From the NCBI RefSeq assembly GCF_001440415.1, contig NZ_LLYA01000214.1, forward strand, positions 62,001-126,000: DNA of 64,000 bases. The letters run 5' to 3'. This stretch comes from Bradyrhizobium retamae. GTDB lineage: Bacteria; Pseudomonadota; Alphaproteobacteria; Rhizobiales; Xanthobacteraceae. Made by a program: the position numbers and the translations under genes. A model generated the notes under the pieces. It did not search any database, was not told where the DNA came from, and saw nothing but the letters and a program-made list of their open reading frames with translations. Shown one piece after another: positions 34,382-41,774 of this stretch (its first letter is position 1; the number at the start of each line of letters is the position of its first letter).

Positions 34382-34413
34382 GGTCGATGGGCGCGGCGAC
34401 TACGCCGATTGCG

Positions 34414-34626
34414 TCAATGCTTCGCGGGTGGTGTCGAGAAGACCAGCGACATATCCTCGTACTCTTCGATCGGCAGCCTGGTCACGCCCGCGGAGGCCGG
34501 AGATTTCTTCGACAACGCCACGCCAGTGGTTACGGTAGAGCGTTCATGGGAAATTGAGTACGAGCGCATCGTGGTTGCGACCGCGAGCAGGGCGACTGCC
34601 ACGAATCCGGAAATCAACAGCTTCAT
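34414..34626 (-). CDS. Small exported protein of unknown function
   Basis: 70 residues from the ATG at 34626 (GGAG 6 bases upstream). It opens with MKLLISGFVAVALLAVATT, a signal peptide or membrane anchor. The rest is polar with LPIEEYEDMSLVFSTPPAK at the C-terminus. No family is recognised. It is convergent with the WD40-cytochrome gene. Confidence 0.6.
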   Translation of the reverse strand: MKLLISGFVAVALLAVATTMRSYSISHERSTVTTGVALSKKSPASAGVTRLPIEEYEDMSLVFSTPPAKH

Positions 34627-34825
34627 GGAAAACTCCGTTGGTTCGAAATGCAGTGTGGCTCGCACCACCGCAATACGGCCAACGGTCACGCGCGAATGTG
34701 GCCTGCATCACCTATCACGATCTTGTTTTTGACGATCGGGCCGGTTCCCCTAGCGCGTAACGAAACGCGCGTCCGCATTTGCTGAACATTCCAGCGGCGA
34801 ATTGCGCAGATGGAGTGGAATCTGC

Positions 34826-35053
34826 TTACGGAGCAGGACGACGACCGGTCCGCGGGTTGAGCGGACCCGTTGGCCGGCGCCTCAAGGCTTCCGGCAGGAA
34901 TTGTTCGTCCGGAGCGGCAACCGCGATAGAGCGAACGTCCGCCGCGGATTGGGCGCGTTCGTGCTCAGTTTGATTGTCCTTGAACCTTCGCTTGACGTCG
35001 AGGCCACCAACGGGATCGTTGACGCCGTGTTGAATGTCCCTGAAGTCGTCCAC
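34826..35053 (-). CDS. Small hydrophilic stress-island protein
   Basis: 75 residues from a GTG at 35053 with GGGAGG five bases upstream. An in-frame ATG at 35083 lies only 9 bases from the promoter -10 and has no ribosome site, so GTG is preferred. The product is charged and probably partly disordered (DDFRDIQHGVNDPVGGLDVKRRF at the head, an Arg/Pro-rich tail). No family is recognised. The exact sigma-EcfG-type promoter at 35092-35116 is the main reason for believing it. Confidence 0.55.
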   Translation of the reverse strand: MDDFRDIQHGVNDPVGGLDVKRRFKDNQTEHERAQSAADVRSIAVAAPDEQFLPEALRRRPTGPLNPRTGRRPAP

Positions 35054-35091
35054 AAGATCCTCCCGACTTCGATCGATCCGCACGTTCGGGA

Positions 35092-35116
35092 AACGCGGAG
35101 CGGAGAATCAGGTTCC
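35092..35116 (-). promoter_or_regulatory. Sigma-EcfG-type promoter (exact match)
   Basis: Read on the minus strand: GGAAC (35116-35112), 16 bases, CGTT (35095-35092). This is the general-stress sigma factor consensus of alphaproteobacteria. It is 39 bases before the GTG at 35053. Confidence 0.8.
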
Positions 35117-35159
35117 TCCTGTATCCGTCAGGAGGCGTCGTTAAATTGAAGCATTAAAT

Positions 35160-35184
35160 GGAACCGGCAGTGGCACGCCCAATT
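35160..35184 (+). promoter_or_regulatory. Possible sigma-EcfG promoter of the cupin gene (relaxed match)
   Basis: GGAAC (35160-35164), 16 bases, AATT (35181-35184), fitting GGAAC-N18-TT only. It is 31 bases before the cupin ATG. Confidence 0.45.
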
Positions 35185-35214
35185 GACTCCAGGTGAAGCG
35201 AGATGGAGCGGCAG

Positions 35215-35559
35215 ATGAGCGACAGCACCGTCAAGAAGGTATCCAGCAAAACCGCACCCAGGGGAACGATGGGTCAAACCTATCTCGTTTCCGGCAAACG
35301 GCTCTCGATGCGCTTATGGGAAAACGAACAGCCGCAAACCGATTTATCCCGGCCGAGAGATTACGAAACGGTGGGCTATGTCCTGAATGGACGTGCTGAA
35401 CTTGTTATCGAGGGCCAGACGATAAGGCTGGAGCCAGGAGACTCCTGGCTGGTGCCTGCGCATGCCGAACACAGCTACCGCATTCTCGAACCATTTACGG
35501 CCGTGGAGGCGACCGCACCGCCCGCGCAAGTGCATGGCCGCGACGAAGTAAAAGCGTAG
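35215..35559 (+). CDS. Cupin-domain protein
   Basis: 114 residues from the ATG at 35215 (GGAG six bases upstream; an ATG at 35203 is the alternative). A single cupin barrel is clear: YETVGYVLNGRAELVIEGQTIRLEPGDSWLVPAHAEHSYRI, with motif 1 lacking some usual metal His residues but motif 2 (PAHAEHSY) keeping its histidines. The small size fits a binding or isomerase-type cupin. Substrate unknown. A 49-aa membrane protein gene follows 32 bases downstream and is probably co-transcribed. Confidence 0.88.
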   Translation: MSDSTVKKVSSKTAPRGTMGQTYLVSGKRLSMRLWENEQPQTDLSRPRDYETVGYVLNGRAELVIEGQTIRLEPGDSWLVPAHAEHSYRILEPFTAVEATAPPAQVHGRDEVKA

Positions 35560-35591
35560 TCGGGCAAACGACAAGATTTTGGGAGAACGTG

Positions 35592-35741
35592 ATGGGACTC
35601 GAGGCAGTCTATCTCATCGGAGCGTTCGTGCTTCTTACCGCGCTGATCTATGGGACGCTGAGCTATCGTTATCGCAACAAGGCCGCGACGCGGGCCGGCG
35701 ATGAAATCGTGAAGCAGCGGTATAGAGAGAACCAGGGCTGA
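35592..35741 (+). CDS. 49-aa single-span membrane protein
   Basis: ATG at 35592 after GGGAGAA; TGA at 35739-35741. The product begins MGLEAVYLIGAFVLLTALIY, one membrane helix, followed by a basic tail with SYRYRNKAATRAGDEIVKQRY. It is 32 bases after the cupin gene and likely in its operon. Short proteins of this type are common in Bradyrhizobium, but I cannot name a function. Confidence 0.7.
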   Translation: MGLEAVYLIGAFVLLTALIYGTLSYRYRNKAATRAGDEIVKQRYRENQG

Positions 35742-35908
35742 GGCCGGGAAAATTCGATTCTCTAATGGGAGTAGTAGGAGTATCTTCGTCGCCGGGATGA
35801 GCCAACGAATGGCGCGGATGCGCGCCCGATGACAGGTTCCGCGATATCCGCGTTGTCTCGGGCACTCGTCTACGACGATCTACATCCGACTTCGCTGGAC
35901 TGCGGGCA

Positions 35909-36136
35909 TCACAGCACGCCTTGCACATCCTCGGTGCCGAGCGGGGTCTTGTAACCGCCGTCGCGACCGGGGACGCTGATATGAATCTCGTGCCCTTGGC
36001 GCATCGCCAGCGACGCGGCGGCGATGGCCGCTTCGAAGGCTGCTTCCTTGGTGTCATATCTATGCGGCGCATTCCCGTCATGGAGGACCGTCCACCCGTC
36101 CGGCTCGGAGACGATCATGTATTCGGCCAATCCCAT
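35909..36136 (-). CDS. Small conserved hypothetical protein
   Basis: 75 residues with AAGGAGG seven bases before the ATG. EYMIVSEPDGWTVLHDGNAPHRYDTKEAAFEAAIAAASLAMRQGHEIHISVPG resembles small DUF2188-like alpha/beta proteins, in which a two-stranded sheet precedes an Ala-rich helix. The function is unknown. An exact general-stress promoter lies 28 bases upstream. Confidence 0.82.
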   Translation of the reverse strand: MGLAEYMIVSEPDGWTVLHDGNAPHRYDTKEAAFEAAIAAASLAMRQGHEIHISVPGRDGGYKTPLGTEDVQGVL

Positions 36137-36163
36137 CGGAGCCTCCTTGCTGTTCGCAAGGCC

Positions 36164-36188
36164 AACGTCGAGACCGTTGCCGGGTTCC
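36164..36188 (-). promoter_or_regulatory. Sigma-EcfG-type promoter (exact match)
   Basis: Minus strand: GGAAC (36188-36184), 16 bases, CGTT (36167-36164). It is 28 bases before the ATG of the 75-aa gene. Confidence 0.82.
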
Positions 36189-36265
36189 GATCGGGTGACC
36201 GCTTGGCAGGTGTCACGCGCGCTGCGCCGGGCGCCTGGGGGGCTCCTGCTGTGAAGGGGAACGGG

Positions 36266-36460
36266 TCAGGTTTTCGGGGGCCGTCCACGCTTGGCAAATG
36301 TCAGTCCCTGCATGTCGGCCGCGTTCTGTAGAAGACCTGCGCGCTTCAAAGCCTCGCTTCGTGCAGGACCATGAGGCATGGCCCGCGCCTTCTCCAGCGC
36401 TGCCAGCGCTTCGGAGTGCAGGTCCCGCTGGGGCCGCTCTTCGACCTTCCTCTTGTCCAT
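36266..36460 (-). CDS. Small charged hypothetical protein
   Basis: 64 residues, mostly helical and charged, with an Ala-rich centre (SEALAALEKARAMPHGPARSEALKRAG) and a basic RGRPPKT end that resembles an AT-hook-like tail. I recall similar short proteins from Bradyrhizobium but no function. No convincing Shine-Dalgarno site or promoter match was found. It is divergent from the 51-aa gene at 36584. Confidence 0.65.
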   Translation of the reverse strand: MDKRKVEERPQRDLHSEALAALEKARAMPHGPARSEALKRAGLLQNAADMQGLTFAKRGRPPKT

Positions 36461-36537
36461 TCAGAAAGACTAGGAGGCGGGAACATTGTCTGTCTGTACG
36501 ATGCTGGACGTTGGAACCCGAGTCCACCGAATTTATC

Positions 36538-36563
36538 GGAACAAAATCCCGTACTTTCCGCTT
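36538..36563 (+). promoter_or_regulatory. Possible sigma-EcfG promoter (relaxed match)
   Basis: GGAAC (36538-36542), 17 bases, GCTT (36560-36563). It fits GGAAC-N19-TT and lies 21 bases before the ATG at 36584. Confidence 0.4.
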
Positions 36564-36583
36564 CCAGTTCTGGAGGTGTCCCA

Positions 36584-36739
36584 ATGAGCAAGGAAAAGCC
36601 CACCGATGATCCGCGCCAGCAGACCGACTGGGGATCACACAAGCAGACTGACAAGCCGTGGAAAGAGAAGCCGGAGAAGGAGCAACGGTCGTCGTCGAAA
36701 GTAGACCTGGAAAAGTGGCATGAGACCAACACCCATTAG
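36584..36739 (+). CDS. 51-aa hydrophilic hypothetical protein
   Basis: ATG at 36584 behind TGGAGG. The product begins MSKEKPTDDPRQQTDWGSHK and is extremely polar (Lys, Glu, Gln, Asp), rather like stress-induced disordered proteins. No hydrophobic core is seen. No known family name. Its frame is open further upstream, but only this start has a ribosome site. Confidence 0.7.
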   Translation: MSKEKPTDDPRQQTDWGSHKQTDKPWKEKPEKEQRSSSKVDLEKWHETNTH

Positions 36740-36789
36740 TATATTGCGTCTATGACGCGGTAGAGTTAGCCCGGGCGCTGTGGGGATGG

Positions 36790-36975
36790 ATGGAGACGCT
36801 GCAGATGCTTGAAGAGAAATTGAAGGAAGCAATCGTTGCTGAACTGAAACGGCAGGCAGCGAATGATCCGCGGGCGCTCAGCATCGATGACTCCGAAGGC
36901 CTCGTCGTCAAGGGCAGGATCGATCTGGACGATCTGACGATGGTGATTGCGGGAGCTGTTGCCGGAGGACCGTGA
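36790..36975 (+). CDS. Small hypothetical protein
   Basis: 61 residues: METLQMLEEKLKEAIVAELK begins an amphipathic helix, followed by a short beta-like segment (SIDDSEGLVVKGRIDLDDLTMVI) and a Gly-rich end. GGGG precedes the ATG at about 5 bases. No family recognised. It lies between the 51-aa gene and the exact stress promoter of the next unit. Confidence 0.65.
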   Translation: METLQMLEEKLKEAIVAELKRQAANDPRALSIDDSEGLVVKGRIDLDDLTMVIAGAVAGGP

Positions 36976-37008
36976 GCGTTTCCGCCAAGGCTGCCATCCG
37001 CTACTGTA

Positions 37009-37033
37009 GGAACGGAGATTGTCGCCGGGCGTT
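37009..37033 (+). promoter_or_regulatory. Sigma-EcfG-type promoter (exact match)
   Basis: GGAAC (37009-37013), 16 bases, CGTT (37030-37033), 25 bases before the ATG at 37059. It probably drives the 78-aa gene and nudK together. Confidence 0.82.
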
Positions 37034-37058
37034 CTTTCAAAAATGATTGGACGCGAAG

Positions 37059-37295
37059 ATGACGGAACCGCTTCCCCTGTTGATAGAGAGCTCGATTGAA
37101 ATCGCTTGGGACTATCTCGAGCGCACGGGAGAACTTGGTGATGCGATGGTGGCCGGGCGCTTCCTCAGCGACACGATAGAATTGATGGTGCGGCGTGGCG
37201 AGCGGCGGCGGCTGATGCTGGCTAACAAGGCAATCGCGGCCTATCAGCAATTCAGGCGGCAGCAGTCCGAACATCCGGTGCTCGCTTCGGCCTGA
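37059..37295 (+). CDS. Small conserved hypothetical protein
   Basis: 78 residues from the ATG at 37059 (a TTG at 37047 is possible). The chain is helical: ESSIEIAWDYLERTGELGDAMVAGRFLSDTIELMVRRGERRRLMLANKAIAAYQQF. The helical pattern and length suggest a small adaptor, but no family is recognised. It lies just downstream of an exact general-stress promoter and 48 bases before nudK. Confidence 0.78.
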   Translation: MTEPLPLLIESSIEIAWDYLERTGELGDAMVAGRFLSDTIELMVRRGERRRLMLANKAIAAYQQFRRQQSEHPVLASA

Positions 37296-37343
37296 TGATC
37301 CCGTTTGCGCGAGCGTCGCTCCTGATCACCGGCGTTTGGAGCC

Positions 37344-37940
37344 ATGAAAATGGACGGCGAGACCATGCGCATATGCAAGGTCGAGACCATTGCTCGGGGC
37401 AAGGGAAAGCTGATCCGCGTGAGTTACGAACAGCGCAGGCGCGACGGCGAACGCCAACGGCGCCAGCGCGAGATCTACGACAACGGAAATTCCGCCGTCA
37501 TTCTTCCCTATGATGCGGATCGCAAGACCGTGCTGCTCACCCGGCAATTGCGGCTGCCAGTATTCCTGCAGGACGGCATGGAGCGAACCGTAGAGGCGTG
37601 CGCCGGCAAGCTGGATGGCGAGGAGGCCGAACGGCGCATTGTGAAAGAGATGCAGGAAGAGCTCGGTTACAAGATCTCGAAAGTGGAACGGTTGTTCGAG
37701 CTCTATGTGAGCCCAGCCGCGATCATGGAAAAGATCGTCTTCTTCATCTGCGCTTACTCGCCGGCGGACAAGGTGTCCGACGGCGGCGGACTCAAGGAGG
37801 AGGGGGAAGATATTGAGGTGGTCGAGACGACCCTGGAGCAGGCTGCTGCGATGGTCTCAACTGGAGAGATCGTCGACGCAAAGACGGTCGTTCTCGTTCA
37901 GTATCTGCGTGATCGCATGCAAGCTGCTATTAGCAGCTAG
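37344..37940 (+). CDS. nudK: Nudix hydrolase, NudK-type (GDP-mannose pyrophosphatase)
   Basis: 198 residues, the NudK length. The Nudix box reads GKLDGEEAERRIVKEMQEELGY, that is G-x5-E-x7-K-E-x2-E-E-x-G, with Lys in place of the usual Arg. The following LFELYVSPAAIMEKIVFFICAYSPADKVSDGGG and the end GEIVDAKTVVLVQYLRD closely follow NudK. It hydrolyses GDP-mannose or related nucleotide sugars to GMP and sugar phosphate. ATG choices at 37344, 37350 and 37365 exist. Probably transcribed from the stress promoter at 37009. Confidence 0.9.
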   Translation: MKMDGETMRICKVETIARGKGKLIRVSYEQRRRDGERQRRQREIYDNGNSAVILPYDADRKTVLLTRQLRLPVFLQDGMERTVEACAGKLDGEEAERRIVKEMQEELGYKISKVERLFELYVSPAAIMEKIVFFICAYSPADKVSDGGGLKEEGEDIEVVETTLEQAAAMVSTGEIVDAKTVVLVQYLRDRMQAAISS

Positions 37941-37973
37941 ACGGTACCGGCTGTCGCGTTCGGCCTGCATCCG

Positions 37974-38831
37974 TTACAGGAACGGCTTTCCGCCGGTGAC
38001 GGCGATGGTCGCACCGGAGACGTAGCTGGAAAGCGGATCAGCCAGCATGACGTAGGCGGTGGCCAGTTCGACCGGCTGGCCCGGACGCTTCATTGGAACT
38101 TGCTTGCCGAAGTTCTTCACGGAATCTTCGGGCAGGGTTGACGGAATGAGCGGCGTCCAGATCGGCCCCGGCGCGACCGCATTGGCACGAATGCCCTTCT
38201 CGGCCAGCATCTGTGCCAGCCCTGCCGTGAAATTGTGGATCGCTCCCTTGGTCGTCGCATAGGCCAGCAGGCTCGGGTTGGGCACATCCGAATTGATCGA
38301 TGCGGTGTTGATGATGCAGCTTCCCGGTTTCATAAGAGGTACGGCCGCCTTGGTGAGGTAGAACATCGCATGAATATTGACCTTAAAGGTCAACTCCCAT
38401 TCCTCGTCACTGATATCCTCGATGGACTTGAAACTGGCTTGATGTGCAGCGTTGTTGACGAGGATGTCGATGCCGCCGAGCTCGGAAACGGCTTTGGCAA
38501 TCACGGCGCGGCAGTGATCGGAGTGCTGGATGTCGCCCGAAGCAAGTACGGCTTTGCGGCCTGCTTCCGTTACCAGCCGTTCGGTTTCTCGGGCGTCGTC
38601 GTGCTCCTCGAGATAGGAGATCAAGACGTCGGCTCCCTCCCTGGCGAAGGCAATAGCTACCGCGCGGCCGATGCCGCTATCGCCCCCGGTGATCACCGCC
38701 TTCTTGCCGTTGAGCCGGCCGCTGCCTTTGTAGGAAGTTTCGCCGTGGTCAGGCAGCGGATTCATCGCGCCGGTGGTGCCCGGCATCGGCTGATGCTGAC
38801 TGGGAAAGGGTGGGCGCGGATAGTGCAGCAT
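37974..38831 (-). CDS. Short-chain dehydrogenase/reductase (YghA-like)
   Basis: 285 residues; a classical SDR with the N-terminal extension of the YghA/stress-type branch. The cofactor motif is TGGDSGIGRAVA, the NNA motif is LVNNAAHQ, the catalytic serine is in NTASINSD, and the Tyr-Lys pair is YATTKGA. TGGKPFL ends the chain. The start follows GGAGGGAGA. It lies 48 bases after the CsbD-like gene on the same strand. The substrate is unknown; relatives are often induced by stress or stationary phase. Confidence 0.92.
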   Translation of the reverse strand: MLHYPRPPFPSQHQPMPGTTGAMNPLPDHGETSYKGSGRLNGKKAVITGGDSGIGRAVAIAFAREGADVLISYLEEHDDARETERLVTEAGRKAVLASGDIQHSDHCRAVIAKAVSELGGIDILVNNAAHQASFKSIEDISDEEWELTFKVNIHAMFYLTKAAVPLMKPGSCIINTASINSDVPNPSLLAYATTKGAIHNFTAGLAQMLAEKGIRANAVAPGPIWTPLIPSTLPEDSVKNFGKQVPMKRPGQPVELATAYVMLADPLSSYVSGATIAVTGGKPFL

Positions 38832-38879
38832 TGTGTCTCTCCCTCCAAAAGCGCCAGCGCCGCAGCCCCGGTACCGCAG

Positions 38880-39059
38880 CTAGGTGAGGCGGTGAAGGTT
38901 TCCCAACGGATTGAGCTCGCTGGGTTCCTTGTCCTCATCCTCGCGCTTGCGCTGTTCCGCCTTGGCTTCCTCTTGCAACTTACCGTCGCCGACGACTTCG
39001 GCGATGACTTCCTTGGTCTTCCCTGCAACTCGGCGGGTCGTCCGTTTAATGGTACCCAT
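38880..39059 (-). CDS. CsbD-like general-stress protein
   Basis: 59 residues from the ATG at 39059 to a TAG at 38880-38882. The head GTIKRTTRRVAGKTKEVIAEVVGD followed by GKLQEEAKAEQRKRED is the CsbD (UPF0337) pattern of a small, helical, charged stress protein. The tail KEPSELNPLGNLHRLT is an extension. CsbD genes are classic general-stress genes in both Bacillus and alphaproteobacteria. It is the first gene before the SDR and has a relaxed EcfG-type promoter upstream. Confidence 0.8.
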   Translation of the reverse strand: MGTIKRTTRRVAGKTKEVIAEVVGDGKLQEEAKAEQRKREDEDKEPSELNPLGNLHRLT

Positions 39060-39097
39060 AATCGTGACCTGCGCTGTGGTGGGGTTTGGTACAGGTC

Positions 39098-39122
39098 AAT
39101 GTCCGACCGGCGGCTTCGTTCC
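39098..39122 (-). promoter_or_regulatory. Possible sigma-EcfG promoter of csbD-SDR (relaxed match)
   Basis: Minus strand: GGAAC (39122-39118), 16 bases, CATT (39101-39098). It fits GGAAC-N18-TT and lies 39 bases before the csbD-like ATG. Confidence 0.5.
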
Positions 39123-39170
39123 TGTGCACGGGCAGGCCGTGACGTCGCGCTCCTGATCGCGCGGGCTGCA

Positions 39171-39196
39171 GGAACGTTGCGATACGCATCGGGCTT
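39171..39196 (+). promoter_or_regulatory. Possible sigma-EcfG promoter of the thioredoxin-reductase-like gene (relaxed match)
   Basis: GGAAC (39171-39175), 17 bases, GCTT (39193-39196); fits GGAAC-N19-TT, 24 bases before the ATG at 39220. Confidence 0.4.
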
Positions 39197-39219
39197 GGTT
39201 TAGTTCAGGAGAGAAGGTG

Positions 39220-40131
39220 ATGCCACGATTTGCGCCAAGCGACCTCGATGCGCTGATCATCGGCGGCGGGCCGGCCGGGTTGACTTGCGCGATTTACTTG
39301 GCGCGCTACCGGCGCAAAGTCGTCGTCGTCGATAGCAGGGAAAGCCGGGCAGCGTTGATCCCAGCAACGCATAACTATCCGGGCTTTGCCGACGGAATTG
39401 CCGGCCCGAAATTGTTGGAAGCGCTCGCCGCGCAGGCAAAGACTTACGGTGTCGAGATCATCGCCGATCGGGTTACGGAGTTGCAGCTCGCCAGGAGCGG
39501 CTTCGAGGCGACTTGCTCGCAAGGTACCATCACGGCAAAACGGGCCGTGCTGGCAAGCGGATTGATCGATCGCGACCTCGGAGATCCTGATCTGCAACAG
39601 GCCATCGGCTACGGGTTGGTCCGTTACTGCCCGATATGCGACGGGTTCGAGGCAACGGACCTGCGCATCGGAGTGCTGGGCAGCGCCAATGATGCGGGCA
39701 CAAAAGCGCTATTTCTGCGCACCTATTCCAGACACGTCACGCTGCTGACGCTGGACGGCAATGGCTGTGGCGAGCCGCTCGCGCGCGAGTTGTCGGAGGC
39801 GGACATTCGCTTGCTAGCGGCCCGCGCCGTCGCCTTCCGCAGGCAGGACAAGCAAATGACCGTATCACTGAGCGACGGAACGGTCGAAGCGTTCGACGTT
39901 ATCTATCCGGTTTTGGGCTGCGAGGTGCGCTCCGAGTTGGGACGGAAACTCGGTGCCAGCCATAACGATGCCGGCTGCCTCGACGTCGATGCACATCAAC
40001 GCACGAACGTACCGGGATTGTACGCTGTCGGAGATGCCGTTTCAGACCTGCACCAGATCGTGGTCGCAACAGGTCACGCCGCCGTCGCCGCGACCGATAT
40101 CCACAACGGCTTGCCGCGCAATTTCCGCTGA
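39220..40131 (+). CDS. Thioredoxin-reductase-like FAD/NAD(P) oxidoreductase
   Basis: 303 residues from the ATG at 39220 (AGGAGAAG upstream). FAD motif: LDALIIGGGPAGLTCAIYLAR. The redox site is RYCPICDGFE, a CxxC in the position of the thioredoxin reductase CATCDG motif. The NAD(P) motif is weaker (RIGVLGSANDAGTKALFL), lacking the second GxGxxG. VPGLYAVGDAV closes the FAD site. So it is a TrxB paralogue whose electron donor may be atypical. Thioredoxin reductase proper is usually elsewhere. Stress-island context suggests thiol homeostasis. Confidence 0.88.
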   Translation: MPRFAPSDLDALIIGGGPAGLTCAIYLARYRRKVVVVDSRESRAALIPATHNYPGFADGIAGPKLLEALAAQAKTYGVEIIADRVTELQLARSGFEATCSQGTITAKRAVLASGLIDRDLGDPDLQQAIGYGLVRYCPICDGFEATDLRIGVLGSANDAGTKALFLRTYSRHVTLLTLDGNGCGEPLARELSEADIRLLAARAVAFRRQDKQMTVSLSDGTVEAFDVIYPVLGCEVRSELGRKLGASHNDAGCLDVDAHQRTNVPGLYAVGDAVSDLHQIVVATGHAAVAATDIHNGLPRNFR

Positions 40132-40148
40132 CGGCCGGTTATGAAATT

Positions 40149-41687
40149 CTACGGCTTATCCTCTATGTCGTGCGCGGCCAGGGGGCTTACCGCGGGAGCG
40201 TTGAGTGGCGTCCCGTCGATGGCGAAGTGAGATCCGTGGCAGGGGCAGTCCCAACATGTCTCGAAAGAATTCCAATGCAGATGGCAGCCGATATGCGTGC
40301 AAGCTGCCGAGCGGGTATAGAGTTTGCCAGAGGAATCGCGATAGGCGGCGATCTTGCTGAGGCCCTGCCGTATGATGGCACCGTGTCCGGCCTCTAAGTC
40401 GCTCACCGAGTTTAGTTCGCCCGGCGCGAGATATTCGGCGAAATTCTTCACCGGGGTCAGGTTCTCTTTCAGGAAATTGCCGATGGCAGAAGGGGTCTTG
40501 CGCGAGGGGGCGTAGACCTCGGTCCATTTGGCATCGCGGCCCAGGATCAGTGCCGCATTGATCATGGCGCCCGCTACCCCGTGCGTCATGCCCTGGCCGG
40601 AATCGCCAGTGTGCACGTAGATATTCTCGCTCCCAGGATTTTTGCCGATGAAGCCCGCATAGTCGATGGTCTCAAGAACTTGCCCCGACCAGCGGTGGGT
40701 AACCTCCTGAACGTCAGGAATGAGATTGCGCGTCCAAGCTTCGAGGGCCTGAAAACGCATCTCGGCATCGTCGGCTTCACCGCTCTTGTGATCTTCACCT
40801 CCGACGATGAGATAGTCGGTCTGATCCTCACCCGGCTGCAGCCGCACATAATGATACGGATCCAGCGTGTCCCAATACAGCGCGTCCGGGATCGTCCCCT
40901 TCCGGATCGAGAATGCCATTGCATAGGTGCGATAGGGCGCCATCTTGGTATGCAGGGCAAATCGATCCACGATCGGCGAGTTTGTCGCCACGACCGCCGC
41001 CCGGGCAATGACCTTGCCGCCGCCGGTTGAGACGACCACCTTGCCATCGTCACGCTCTTCGACGGACTCGACCACTGTGCCGGCGTGGAACGTCCCGCCC
41101 TTCGCTTCGATGACCGCGGCAAGCCCCTTGAGATATTTGAGCGGATGAAACGTACCCTGCCGCGGGTAGCGTAACACGTGTTGTTGCTCGCAGTGAGAGA
41201 AGGGGACGCCGACCAGCCGATGGACGGGCGTGCCAACTTTGCGAGCGGCATCAAGCTCATCCTCGATGATTTTCGAATCCGTATTGAGCGCCTGAAAAAG
41301 ATAGCCGTCGAGGCGACGGAAATCGCAATCGATGGATTCTTTCTTATGCACCGCTTCGACGCGATCGATCGCAGCCGCCTGGCTTTCATGGAACAGACGC
41401 GAAAGTACCTCGCCGCGCAGTTGGATCATCGCCGATGTCAGATCGTCGCACGGCGAGCCGAGATGCGCCGTGGTTCGCGCCGTCATGCCGCCGGCGATAT
41501 CGCCGCGGTCGATCACAATGACCCGCGAGCCTTCGATCGCAAGTTCGTAGGCGGTGGAGGTTCCTGCGATGCCAGCGCCAATGACGACGACGTCGCATTC
41601 CCTGTCGCCCTGCAGCGGTGCTGCGTTGGGAGCGACCGCAACGTCCATCCATAGCGACCTGCTACGGCGATCGGCGAAATGGCTCAT
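40149..41687 (-). CDS. FAD-dependent oxidoreductase with C-terminal Rieske domain
   Basis: 512 residues. The N-terminal DAO-type FAD domain starts at about residue 31 (CDVVVIGAGIAGTSTAYELAIEG) and includes MTARTTAHLGSP and HTGDSGQGMTHGVAGA. The last ~85 residues are a Rieske 2Fe-2S domain with C-T-H then 15 residues then C-P-C-H (AACTHIGCHLHW ... DCPCHGSHF). Such fusions oxidise an amine or other small compound and pass electrons to the Rieske centre. Substrate unknown. An exact stress promoter lies 39 bases upstream. Confidence 0.92.
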   Translation of the reverse strand: MSHFADRRSRSLWMDVAVAPNAAPLQGDRECDVVVIGAGIAGTSTAYELAIEGSRVIVIDRGDIAGGMTARTTAHLGSPCDDLTSAMIQLRGEVLSRLFHESQAAAIDRVEAVHKKESIDCDFRRLDGYLFQALNTDSKIIEDELDAARKVGTPVHRLVGVPFSHCEQQHVLRYPRQGTFHPLKYLKGLAAVIEAKGGTFHAGTVVESVEERDDGKVVVSTGGGKVIARAAVVATNSPIVDRFALHTKMAPYRTYAMAFSIRKGTIPDALYWDTLDPYHYVRLQPGEDQTDYLIVGGEDHKSGEADDAEMRFQALEAWTRNLIPDVQEVTHRWSGQVLETIDYAGFIGKNPGSENIYVHTGDSGQGMTHGVAGAMINAALILGRDAKWTEVYAPSRKTPSAIGNFLKENLTPVKNFAEYLAPGELNSVSDLEAGHGAIIRQGLSKIAAYRDSSGKLYTRSAACTHIGCHLHWNSFETCWDCPCHGSHFAIDGTPLNAPAVSPLAAHDIEDKP

Positions 41688-41725
41688 CCGAAAACCCGAT
41701 AACCAGAATAATAGATCGAAGGGCC

Positions 41726-41750
41726 AACGGCAGATTGGCCCCTTGGTTCC
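41726..41750 (-). promoter_or_regulatory. Sigma-EcfG-type promoter (exact match)
   Basis: Minus strand: GGAAC (41750-41746), 16 bases, CGTT (41729-41726), 39 bases before the Rieske-FAD oxidoreductase ATG. The same stretch contains a 7-bp inverted repeat (41721-41741). Confidence 0.82.
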
Positions 41751-41774
41751 CGGGCTTTGCCGCGATCGGGCGTG

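Noticed and set aside
35115..35135. CCTCCTG/CAGGAGG stem-loop before the cupin gene as a riboswitch or terminator
   Set aside because: Only 7 bp with no T-run and no larger conserved fold; it overlaps the promoter of the opposite gene.
38905..38930. GGAAC-N15-CGTT on the minus strand inside the CsbD-like gene
   Set aside because: Spacer too short. It could serve the SDR gene, but the better-spaced site at 39098-39122 covers the unit.
39877..39900. GGAAC-N15-CGTT inside the thioredoxin-reductase-like gene
   Set aside because: Spacer one base too short and internal to a coding region with no gene start after it.
41721..41741. Inverted repeat GGGCCAA/TTGGCCC as a terminator for the DUF72 gene
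   Set aside because: It overlaps the exact sigma-EcfG promoter of the next gene and has only an interrupted T-run, so the promoter explanation is preferred.
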